Notes under the pieces: generated by a model | What the model saw: only the letters and a program-made list of their open reading frames with translations | What the model was told of the DNA's origin: nothing | Database searches by the model: none | Part shown: positions 51,715 to 59,064 of the stretch, in pieces | How the letters are laid out: each line of letters starts with the position of its first letter | How positions within the stretch are numbered: position 1 is the stretch's first letter | Origin: Flavobacteriaceae bacterium S0862 | Lineage (GTDB): Bacteria; Bacteroidota; Bacteroidia; Flavobacteriales; Flavobacteriaceae | Direction: 5' to 3' | Assembly (NCBI GenBank): GCA_023015825.1 | Contig: JALKAW010000004.1 | Location: 269,126 to 333,125, forward strand | Length of the DNA stretch: 64,000 bases | Program-made: the position numbers and the translations under genes

Positions 51715-53055
51715 TTATGATAACAAATCGTCGTCTCCTTCAGGTTTAGGATTTGCTCTTTCGCCTCCATCATCTCCAGCTGGAGGATTGTTTTCTGCTT
51801 TATAATACTCTTCGAAAATCTCTTTCATATCGATGCCATAACGGTCAGCAAAATTCTTCTGAATTTCAGCATCCTTCACACGGATTTCTTGTAAAGCCTC
51901 AGCATAACTACCATACACGCCTTGCATTACTTTTTCGTGCACAGGAATATTGTCCATCATTTCTTGTCTGGCCTTAGCAGAAGCAGTATGCATTGCTGCT
52001 AAAGTTTCACCAATATGCTCATCGGTTTTTACACCTAAGTGCTCTAAAATAGCAGCAAATTCTTGGTCTGTACGTGCTTTTAATGCAACAACATAACCAT
52101 CGTAATATTTTAAACGTTCTTCGGTGTCGGATTTTAATTTGGCTCTATGAGTCTGTAGGTTACTTCTTAACGATGTTAATACCTTAATTGTCAAGTTATG
52201 CTTATGCACAAAACTGTCTTTAGAAGCGGCTAAAGTGGTATAAGCGTTTTTCAAACCTTCCAATTCTTCTACTTTTTGTTCTAACTGTGTCACTTTTCCT
52301 ATAGCCTGAGCATAATCTGCAGATTGTTTATCTACAATTTCTTCTAGTTCTTGACGTGCTTGCTTTAAAAGCGCATATTTTTCTTCTAAAAGGCTTTCTA
52401 CTTCTTTCTTCTTCTCAAGAGCCTTAGTATGGTTTTTAGTTGCTTCGACAATGGCATCTTGAAGTTTATCTTCGACCTCTTTAATCTCTACTTCACGATC
52501 TTTTAAACGTTTAACGGCTGCTTGACTTTTAAAAGATAATTCGTTTAATAATGTTTGTACATCAGCATTTTCTATACGCTGCTGAAATAAGGCTTTTGCT
52601 TTATTATCTGCCTCATCACGAGACTTTTGAGCTGCTTTTAGTTCGTCTTGCGCTTTTTTAATCTTGCTTTTTCTTCCCCAAAGGTTATTCCACCAAGTAT
52701 CTGGTTTATTTTCAGCATCTTCAAGTTCAACTCTCGCACGCTCTAAACGCTTAATAGCACTATCAATAATTTTCTGTTCATCACCATTTAACGAGGAAAA
52801 GTTTTCGAAAATAATCCCTACTTCATCTTGGTAGTCTGTAAGATCCTTAATGGCATCTAATAAAGACGTTCTGTCTTTTTCAGCCATATGAACAACATCA
52901 TCCAATGTAGCATTTAATATTTTTTGACGCATTTCAGGGTCGTCTTCCTGAGCTAATTTCGATTTCATTGTATCGATAGCTTTTCCCCAATTTACATCTA
53001 CTTTTTCTTGTTTCTCGTTAGAATTGGTTTCTAATAAATCAAAATCATCAGACAT
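51715..53055 (-). CDS. Coiled-coil protein, first gene of the AAA operon
   Basis: The product is 446 residues, nearly all helical. Long heptad regions (about 90-330) contain KKAQDELKAAQKSRDEADNK and KKKEVESLLEEKYALLKQ. A C-terminal helical part follows (KYYDGYVVALKARTDQEFAAIL), then an acidic, Gly/Pro-rich tail. A tryptophan-rich spot (DTWWNNLWG, about 137-145) breaks the first coil. ATG 53055 (MSDDFDLLE) is preferred over 17 upstream codons. Similar proteins are annotated as microtubule-binding-like in flavobacteria only because of coil content. It is probably a structural scaffold for the ATPase. Confidence 0.8.
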   Translation of the reverse strand: MSDDFDLLETNSNEKQEKVDVNWGKAIDTMKSKLAQEDDPEMRQKILNATLDDVVHMAEKDRTSLLDAIKDLTDYQDEVGIIFENFSSLNGDEQKIIDSAIKRLERARVELEDAENKPDTWWNNLWGRKSKIKKAQDELKAAQKSRDEADNKAKALFQQRIENADVQTLLNELSFKSQAAVKRLKDREVEIKEVEDKLQDAIVEATKNHTKALEKKKEVESLLEEKYALLKQARQELEEIVDKQSADYAQAIGKVTQLEQKVEELEGLKNAYTTLAASKDSFVHKHNLTIKVLTSLRSNLQTHRAKLKSDTEERLKYYDGYVVALKARTDQEFAAILEHLGVKTDEHIGETLAAMHTASAKARQEMMDNIPVHEKVMQGVYGSYAEALQEIRVKDAEIQKNFADRYGIDMKEIFEEYYKAENNPPAGDDGGERANPKPEGDDDLLS

Positions 53056-53197
53056 ATTGTGTAGTATTTTTTTAAGTAGTTGAACATAATGTGAATAGTT
53101 AAGCAATTTCGTTAAAAAATATGATTTTTTAAATAGAAACTCCTCAAAATATTTGTAGTAGTAAAGTGAAAAATGTTACAGATAATATTGAAATAAA

Positions 53198-53235
53198 AGA
53201 AAAAAGCGATTTCAAAATATTGAAACCGCTTTATA
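53198..53235 (-). terminator. Terminator of the FadL-like gene
   Basis: AAAGCGATTTCAA / TTGAAACCGCTTT forms a 13-bp stem with one mismatch. On the minus strand it is followed by a T-rich tract. Confidence 0.75.
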
Positions 53236-53260
53236 AAATTTATTAAAAGGCTAATTCATA

Positions 53261-54601
53261 TTATTGTTTTGCCTCCTTTTTGTTAAAAGTATAACTCATA
53301 CCAAATTGAATCATTGAAGTTGTCATATCGTAAGCTACTTCACTTCCAGGTATTGCTCCATATGGAGGGAAAGTAGGAATGAAATTCGGATTAAGAATTT
53401 GTCCGGTTGTTTTACCTCCACTTGAACCATAATGATATACAGCATCGATTTGCCAGTTATTATTTACCTCATAACTAAATCCAAATTGAAAAGCATTCTT
53501 AATAATTGCAGTCGCTGGAATATTATAAAATGTCAGCTCTTCTGGAATAGGATTTGAACTATATGTATATCCAAAGCGCAATGGCAGTTTATCTATCCCT
53601 TTATATTGAATACCTGCAGATACTATTGAAATGTTTTCCCATCCAAAACCTGCAACAACTACTGGAAAACCTTGTGCTGGCCCACTTGTTGCTGGTATCC
53701 AGCCACTTTCTTTAAAGCCATTTGTATTTTCATAATTAACTGTTCTATAATCTAGCGCTAAATCGATTGCATCATTAGAATACCCTAAGCCAAATGAAAG
53801 AATGGAAGGATAATCCATATCAAAATTATTGTCATCTCCAGCTGAATTATCAAATTCAAACTCACTAAAATTTTGTGTTGTTTTATAAGATGCACCTGCT
53901 TTAAATCCAACACCTGAGTCATAGAATAAACCAAATTGTCCACCGAAACCTGTAGCCTTGGCTTTATTAGTAGATGGATAACCTGTAGCTGTTGGGCTTG
54001 CTGTAGGGTTTGGTTCTAATTGCAATGCAGCATAATTAAAAGTTGGCTCCACACCAATAGAAAATTCATCTGATAATTCATAGGCCCAAGTAAAACCAAT
54101 TTGTAATAACATATAATCGGATTCAATATGCCCAAATCCTCCGGCGCTCTGAGGAGCATTAACAGGGTTGGTCATGTTTTCTGGAAAAGTAACCCCAAAC
54201 CCACTGATACCGAATGCGGAAGCACCAAAAGTATGCTTACTGTCTTCTTTCCCCCAAACCATAGCTAATGCAGGCATTGGTGAAACACCTCTGTCATCTT
54301 TAGTATTACCACTAAAGAAATTTCCAGTAGGCTGCCCAAAAGCGTCAAATTCAGGAACAGTTGAATATAATTCAGGTGACGAAAAGAATAATCCCAAATC
54401 AAATTTTAAAATTTTTGAATCAAAAGTACTAATAGCAGCAGGGTTCCATTGCATAGCACCTGAAATATCTAGCGGTTGAGCGGTTGAAGCCCCACCCATT
54501 GACATATTGACGGATCCTACTCCTTGCATAATATGTCCAGATTGTGCATATAAAATTGTTGAAAAAAACAATGCAAATAGTTTAAATAAATTCGATTTCA
54601 T
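53261..54601 (-). CDS. FadL/OmpP1-type outer-membrane transport protein
   Basis: This 446-residue outer-membrane protein has a signal peptide ending near residue 20 (ILYAQSG). After it comes GVGSVNMSMGGASTAQPLDISGA, the conserved N-terminal hatch segment of FadL porins (with NPAAIS), then an amphipathic 14-strand-type barrel ending in MTTSMIQFGMSYTF and a short basic tail. The family takes up long-chain fatty acids or other hydrophobic compounds. ATG 54601 (MKSNLFKLF) gives the proper signal peptide. It is monocistronic. Confidence 0.9.
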   Translation of the reverse strand: MKSNLFKLFALFFSTILYAQSGHIMQGVGSVNMSMGGASTAQPLDISGAMQWNPAAISTFDSKILKFDLGLFFSSPELYSTVPEFDAFGQPTGNFFSGNTKDDRGVSPMPALAMVWGKEDSKHTFGASAFGISGFGVTFPENMTNPVNAPQSAGGFGHIESDYMLLQIGFTWAYELSDEFSIGVEPTFNYAALQLEPNPTASPTATGYPSTNKAKATGFGGQFGLFYDSGVGFKAGASYKTTQNFSEFEFDNSAGDDNNFDMDYPSILSFGLGYSNDAIDLALDYRTVNYENTNGFKESGWIPATSGPAQGFPVVVAGFGWENISIVSAGIQYKGIDKLPLRFGYTYSSNPIPEELTFYNIPATAIIKNAFQFGFSYEVNNNWQIDAVYHYGSSGGKTTGQILNPNFIPTFPPYGAIPGSEVAYDMTTSMIQFGMSYTFNKKEAKQ

Positions 54602-54907
54602 AATATGAGTGTTTTTAGTTAATATCATTTAATAATAATCTGTACTAACAAATTACTTTGGTGAAGTTAATACTAAACAACTATCTAAATCATGACAAAA
54701 ATCACTAAACCTTCTTATGTAACTTAAGTTACATATAATGGCGCTATGTAATAATATGCTAAATACAATGTTGTAATTTGTGTTATTATAAGAATATAAT
54801 AGAGTAAACTTTGAAGTGGTACTTTGCCAATAATTTATTCATTTCAAGTAAATTAGTAAAATATTTATGCTATATTTGAAAATGATTAACCCAAATCACT
54901 CTATAAA
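54602..54907. other. 306-bp intergenic region
   Basis: It holds the promoter of the small plus-strand gene (54871-54878) and presumably that of the FadL-like gene, for which no exact -7 element was seen. No small gene or hairpin was found. Confidence 0.4.
54871..54878 (+). promoter_or_regulatory. -7 promoter element of the 79-residue protein gene
   Basis: TATATTTG lies 29 bp before ATG 54908. Confidence 0.55.
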
Positions 54908-55147
54908 ATGCTACCAATCAACCTACTAATAACTCATTTTAATTCAATTTTATTGATAGAGCAATCTAGCATCGTCACTGTATTAATAATTACTGTGGTA
55001 TTCTTTTTAATCCTTTTAATATTGGGTGTGAGAAAGTCCTACAAACTAAAAGCTGAAAACGAAAAGCTAAGTAAAAAATCTTATTCGTCTTCTTCTAAAG
55101 ATAATGAAATTTATAAAGATTTTACTGAGGGTCATTTATATGATTAA
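54908..55147 (+). CDS. 79-residue membrane protein
   Basis: The protein has one strong membrane helix (about 21-42, VTVLIITVVFFLILLILGV) followed by a Lys/Ser/Glu-rich cytosolic tail of about 35 residues ending GHLYD. Its own -7 element and the strong hairpin after it mark a real single-gene unit. No family was recognised. Confidence 0.7.
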   Translation: MLPINLLITHFNSILLIEQSSIVTVLIITVVFFLILLILGVRKSYKLKAENEKLSKKSYSSSSKDNEIYKDFTEGHLYD

Positions 55148-55165
55148 GATATTTATAAACATAAA

Positions 55166-55200
55166 ATAAAAAGAGCCAGCAAATGCTGGCTCTTTTTATT
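55166..55200. terminator. Bidirectional terminator
   Basis: AAAAAGAGCCAGC / GCTGGCTCTTTTT closes on a four-base loop between converging genes. Confidence 0.9.
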
Positions 55201-55205
55201 TACAA

Positions 55206-56897
55206 TTATCTCACTAATTTTTTATACTTTATTCGTTTTGGCATTAAATCGCCTCCTAAACGTTTTTTCTTATTCTCTTCATAATCACTAAAACTTCCTT
55301 CAAAGAAATAAACTTGGCTATCTCCTTCAAAAGCTAGAATATGTGTACAAATACGATCTAAAAACCATCTGTCATGCGAAATCACCACTGCACAACCTGC
55401 AAAGTTCTCCAAACCTTCTTCTAAAGCTCTTAGTGTATTGACATCAAGATCATTAGTAGGCTCATCTAAAAGCAATACATTACCTTCTTCCTTAAGTGTC
55501 ATAGCCAAATGTAAACGGTTACGTTCACCTCCAGAAAGCAAATTCACCTTTTTGTTTTGTTCACTTCCAGAGAAATTAAATCGACTTAGGTAAGCTCTAG
55601 AGTTTACTTGCTTTCCTCCCATCATAATCAACTCCTGTTCATCACTAAAGTTTTGCCAAATAGTTTTATTTGGATCTATATTAGAATGTTTTTGGTCGAC
55701 ATAAGCTATTTTTGCTGTATCACCTACTTTAAACTCGCCTTTATCTGGTTCAATCTCTCCCATTATCATTTTAAAAATGGTCGTTTTACCAGCTCCATTC
55801 GGTCCAATTACACCAACAATGCCTGCTTGTGGAAGATTGAAATTTAAATCTTCGTAAAGGAGCTTATCATCATAAGCTTTACTTACACCAATTGCTTCAA
55901 TCACGTTGGTTCCCAAACGAGGTCCATTTGGAATATAAATTTCAAGTTTTTCATCTAACTGTTTTTGGTCTTGACTCATTAACTTGTCATAGTTTTTCAA
56001 ACGTGCTTTTTGCTTTGTTTGACGACCTTTAGCTCCTTGTCTAACCCATTCCAACTCTCGCTCTAAAGTTTTTTGACGTTTTGAAGCTGTTTTACTTTCT
56101 TGAGCCATACGCTTAGATTTTTGATCTAACCATGATGAGTAATTTCCTTTCCATGGGATTCCTTCACCTCTATCAAGTTCAAGAATCCAACCTGCTACGT
56201 TATCTAAAAAGTATCTATCGTGCGTTACTGCAATTACTGTTCCTTTGTATTGCGCTAAGTGATGCTCTAACCAATGTACAGATTCAGCATCCAAGTGGTT
56301 TGTTGGTTCATCTAATAATAATACATCTGGTTCCTGCAATAATAAACGACATAAAGCCACGCGGCGTCTTTCTCCACCTGACAATACACCTATTTTCTTG
56401 TCACCATCTGGAGTCCTAAGTGCATCCATGGCAATTTCTAATTTGGTATCTAATTCCCAAGCATTGGCTGCGTCTATTTGATCTTGAAGTTCAGCTTGAC
56501 GGTTCATGAGCTTTTCCATTTTATCTGGGTCGCTATAAACTTCTTCTAAACCAAATTGATCATTTATTTTATTGTACTCATCAAGTATAGCAACAGTTTC
56601 AGCAGCTCCTTCTCTAACAACCTCCATAACCGTTTTATTGTCATCTAATTGAGGCTCTTGCTCCAAATACCCAACAGAGTAATCTTGTGAAAAAACTACA
56701 TCTCCTTGATAGTTTTTATCAACTCCTGCTATAATTTTAAGAAGTGTAGACTTACCTGAACCATTAAGTCCTAAGATTCCTATTTTAGCTCCATAGAAGA
56801 AGCTTAAATATATGTTTTTTAAAACTGGTGTATTTGCACTTTGATATGTCTTTGTAACACCAGACATTGAGAAAATTATCTTTTTATCATCACTCAT
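55206..56897 (-). CDS. ettA: Energy-dependent translational throttle protein EttA
   Basis: This 563-residue ABC-F protein binds the ribosomal E site and gates the first peptide bond according to ATP/ADP. Module one has GLNGSGKST, LSGGERRRVAL and LLDEPTNHLD; module two has GPNGAGKTT, LSGGERNRLHL and LLDEPTNDLD. The linker between (about 245-320, LEWVRQGAKGRQTKQKARL) is the P-site tRNA interaction motif typical of EttA. There is no membrane domain. The ATG overlaps the stop of the 60-residue membrane gene by one base, so the two are coupled. Confidence 0.95.
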   Translation of the reverse strand: MSDDKKIIFSMSGVTKTYQSANTPVLKNIYLSFFYGAKIGILGLNGSGKSTLLKIIAGVDKNYQGDVVFSQDYSVGYLEQEPQLDDNKTVMEVVREGAAETVAILDEYNKINDQFGLEEVYSDPDKMEKLMNRQAELQDQIDAANAWELDTKLEIAMDALRTPDGDKKIGVLSGGERRRVALCRLLLQEPDVLLLDEPTNHLDAESVHWLEHHLAQYKGTVIAVTHDRYFLDNVAGWILELDRGEGIPWKGNYSSWLDQKSKRMAQESKTASKRQKTLERELEWVRQGAKGRQTKQKARLKNYDKLMSQDQKQLDEKLEIYIPNGPRLGTNVIEAIGVSKAYDDKLLYEDLNFNLPQAGIVGVIGPNGAGKTTIFKMIMGEIEPDKGEFKVGDTAKIAYVDQKHSNIDPNKTIWQNFSDEQELIMMGGKQVNSRAYLSRFNFSGSEQNKKVNLLSGGERNRLHLAMTLKEEGNVLLLDEPTNDLDVNTLRALEEGLENFAGCAVVISHDRWFLDRICTHILAFEGDSQVYFFEGSFSDYEENKKKRLGGDLMPKRIKYKKLVR

Positions 56898-57079
56898 TAT
56901 ACTCTACCTTTTAATGCGTTAAACACCCATGCTATTGCAAAAAAACCTATGCCAACAGTTGCAAAACCCCAACCTGCAACATCATCATACCTATAAGCTC
57001 CCATTAATATTAAAACTATTCCCATAATTACCATTAGCACAGTTGCCCATGCTAATACTGTGTTCTTATTCATTGCCAT
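56897..57079 (-). CDS. CAL67264-family small membrane protein
   Basis: The product is 60 residues with two hydrophobic helices (about 9-28 and 36-55). It matches the small Bacteroidetes family named after Gramella CAL67264: NTVLAWATVLMVIMGIVLI, then GWGFATVGIGFFAIAWVFN. The function is unknown. It is encoded directly before ettA and overlaps it by one base (ATGA), which suggests a stable partnership in expression. ATG 57073 is an alternative start. GATATTTG upstream resembles a -7 element with one mismatch. Confidence 0.8.
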   Translation of the reverse strand: MAMNKNTVLAWATVLMVIMGIVLILMGAYRYDDVAGWGFATVGIGFFAIAWVFNALKGRV

Positions 57080-57136
57080 AATCTATTCTTAGTTTGTTTT
57101 GATAGTTAGTCGAAACACAAATATCGCATTTTTATA

Positions 57137-57169
57137 TAAAAAAAGCATCCTTTATTAGGATGCTTTTTA
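57137..57169. terminator. Terminator of the pirin gene
   Basis: AAAAAAAGCATCC / GGATGCTTTTTAG is a hairpin with a seven-base loop directly downstream of the pirin gene on the minus strand. Confidence 0.85.
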
Positions 57170-57184
57170 GTGCCTGTGTAATTA

Positions 57185-57910
57185 TTACAGCTCAAGCAAT
57201 GGTACTTCAATAAAAAGCAGTTGAGAATCTTCTAAAACGTTAATGTCAAAATCTTCAGTTTCAGAAACCCCAATAGCATCACGAGTCTGTAAACTATTGC
57301 TATTAATCATTACATTCCCATGTATTGTCATTACATACACGCCATGCTTTTCACTTTTTAATTCATATTTAAATGTCTTACCTTTATCTAAATCTATTCT
57401 AGACAAAATTGCATCTTGATGAATTTTTAAACTGCCTTCATTATTTTCATCAATGGAAGTTACTAAGGTTTGCAATTTGTTTTTCCTGTTTTCTTCTAGA
57501 AAGGTTTTTTGATCATAGCGAGGTTCAATATTTTGTTTATTAGGAATGATCCATATTTGAAATAAACTCAAATGCTTATCAACAGATCCATTAATTTCAG
57601 AATGTTGGACTCCTGTTCCAGCTGACATTACTTGTACTTCTCCTGGAAACACAGATTGCCATTCATTATGCATTGAATCTCGATGTTTTAACTCTCCCCC
57701 TAAAGGAATTGTTATGATTTCCATATTATCATGAGGATGAGTACCAAAACCCATTTTTGGTGCTATAATATCATCATTTAATACTCTTAATGCTCCAAAA
57801 TGAACTTTTTCAGGATTATACCAATTGGCAAAACTAAACGAATGGTTTGCTTGTAACCAACCATGATTAGCGAATCCTCTACTCTCTGCTTTATGAATTA
57901 TTGTTTTCAT
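57185..57910 (-). CDS. Pirin-family protein
   Basis: This 241-residue bicupin has the metal ligands His58 and His60 (GTHPH), His103 and Glu105 (VQHSE), aligned with the Fe site of human pirin and E. coli YhhW. RGFANHGWLQANHSFSFANW is the family N-terminus. Some bacterial pirins show quercetin dioxygenase activity and others act in stress control; the role here is unknown. A 17-bp perfect palindrome lies in the 47-bp gap to the MarR gene, suggesting direct control of this gene. Confidence 0.92.
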   Translation of the reverse strand: MKTIIHKAESRGFANHGWLQANHSFSFANWYNPEKVHFGALRVLNDDIIAPKMGFGTHPHDNMEIITIPLGGELKHRDSMHNEWQSVFPGEVQVMSAGTGVQHSEINGSVDKHLSLFQIWIIPNKQNIEPRYDQKTFLEENRKNKLQTLVTSIDENNEGSLKIHQDAILSRIDLDKGKTFKYELKSEKHGVYVMTIHGNVMINSNSLQTRDAIGVSETEDFDINVLEDSQLLFIEVPLLEL

Positions 57911-57928
57911 CTTTCTTCCTTTCTGTTT

Positions 57929-57945
57929 TAGTTTACTGTAAACTA
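57929..57945. promoter_or_regulatory. 17-bp perfect palindrome, probable operator
   Basis: TAGTTTAC-T-GTAAACTA is perfectly symmetric (8+1+8) and lies between the MarR gene and the pirin gene, 19 bp before the pirin ATG. The size fits a MarR dimer site. Confidence 0.65.
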
Positions 57946-57957
57946 TTTGATTAATTT

Positions 57958-58395
57958 TTAGCGAATTTTATCCAGCAAGTCGCTTAATATTCCTGCTTCT
58001 TTTTCATTGATATTTTCTAATAAATCAAAATTCATCTTTTTAGAAATATCGTCAAGTAATTTCAAGCCTTCATCAGTAATTGCTATATGCACTACTCTTC
58101 TATCTGTAGGACAAGGAATGCGTTCAATTAAATTTTTGGCGGACAATTTATCCATCAATCTTGTAGCATTGGGAGCACGTTCTAACATGCGTTTTTTAAT
58201 GGTTTGCACTTTTAAAGGCTCACCTGCACCTCTTAAAATTCTGAGAATATTGAATTGCTGTGGCGAAATACCAAAAGGCTTAAAAAACGTATTTTGATGA
58301 CGGTTAATCCAATTGCTTGTGTAAATAATATTCAATAATGCTTTTACTTTGTTATTTGGAAAGCTAGAATTAATATCTTTTGAAATATCTCCCAT
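57958..58395 (-). CDS. MarR-family transcription regulator
   Basis: The product is 145 residues with a winged helix-turn-helix: FNILRILRGAGEPLKVQTIKKRM, ATRLMDKLSAKNLIERIPCPTDRRVVHIAITDEG (recognition helix, then wing). The single cysteine in PCPTDRR, next to the wing, could be redox-sensitive, but this is speculative. The ATG overlaps the end of the FMN-reductase gene by one base. Palindromes before the operon and before pirin are candidate binding sites. Confidence 0.9.
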   Translation of the reverse strand: MGDISKDINSSFPNNKVKALLNIIYTSNWINRHQNTFFKPFGISPQQFNILRILRGAGEPLKVQTIKKRMLERAPNATRLMDKLSAKNLIERIPCPTDRRVVHIAITDEGLKLLDDISKKMNFDLLENINEKEAGILSDLLDKIR

Positions 58396-58925
58396 TATAG
58401 TGCCATTTCAAATTTAGTAATAGCTACTTTTAGTTGTTGATCTAATTCTTCTTCTTTAATTCCTTCATCCGAAAAATTATTTCCAAAGAATGGTAATGAA
58501 AAATCTGATACAATATTTCCTCCCATATAAGGAAAACGTCCTTTTGCAATCTCCAAAACGGTCGCTCCTCCTCTACCTCCTGGTGAAGTAGCCATTAATA
58601 GCATTGGTTTATCACTCCAAAGTTTTCCATCAATTCTAGACATCCAATCAAAAATGTTTTTAAATACTGTTGAATAGGCTCCATTATGCTCAGCTAATGA
58701 CAGTACTATACCATCAGACAATTTTATTTTATCAAGAAATACTTGAGCATTATCTGGTATTCCATGTTCATTTTCCAAATCAATGTTATAAAGTGGTAAT
58801 TCAAAATCGTTTAAATCTAAAACTTCAACTTCAGCGTTATTTATTTGATTTGCAACATAAATTGCCAATGTCTTATTTATTGAATTCTTGCTGTTACTGC
58901 CTGCAAAGGCTATTATTTTTTTCAT
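58395..58925 (-). CDS. NADPH-dependent FMN reductase
   Basis: This 176-residue flavodoxin-like protein has the FMN phosphate loop GSNSKNSINKTLA near the N-terminus, then LPLYNIDLE and SPGGRGGATVLE. It belongs to the NADPH-dependent FMN/quinone/azo reductase family. It would detoxify quinones or supply reduced flavin. It heads the transcript with the MarR gene; pirin follows with its own operator. Confidence 0.9.
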   Translation of the reverse strand: MKKIIAFAGSNSKNSINKTLAIYVANQINNAEVEVLDLNDFELPLYNIDLENEHGIPDNAQVFLDKIKLSDGIVLSLAEHNGAYSTVFKNIFDWMSRIDGKLWSDKPMLLMATSPGGRGGATVLEIAKGRFPYMGGNIVSDFSLPFFGNNFSDEGIKEEELDQQLKVAITKFEMAL

Positions 58926-58942
58926 AAACTAATTATTTGATG

Positions 58943-58950
58943 CAAATATA
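58943..58950 (-). promoter_or_regulatory. -7 promoter element of the FMN-reductase/MarR operon
   Basis: The minus strand reads TATATTTG, 17 bp before ATG 58925. Its -33 region falls in the palindrome at 58964-58983. Confidence 0.6.
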
Positions 58951-58963
58951 CAAAATAAAATTT

Positions 58964-58998
58964 ATATATTCCATGGAATATATTCCCATGGAATATAT
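58964..58998. promoter_or_regulatory. Double operator: 20-bp palindrome plus a repeated half
   Basis: 58964-58983 is a perfect 20-bp palindrome centred on CCATGG. Thirteen bases from it (CCATGGAATATAT, 58971-58983) recur at 58986-58998, giving two sites 15 bp apart. They lie over the -33 region of the FMN-reductase operon, where a bound MarR dimer would repress. Confidence 0.75.
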
Positions 58999-59064
58999 AA
59001 ATACAATAATCTATCTTTTATAGCAACAAGTTCTTTTGTACTTTAGCATCAAACAAAAGAATTA

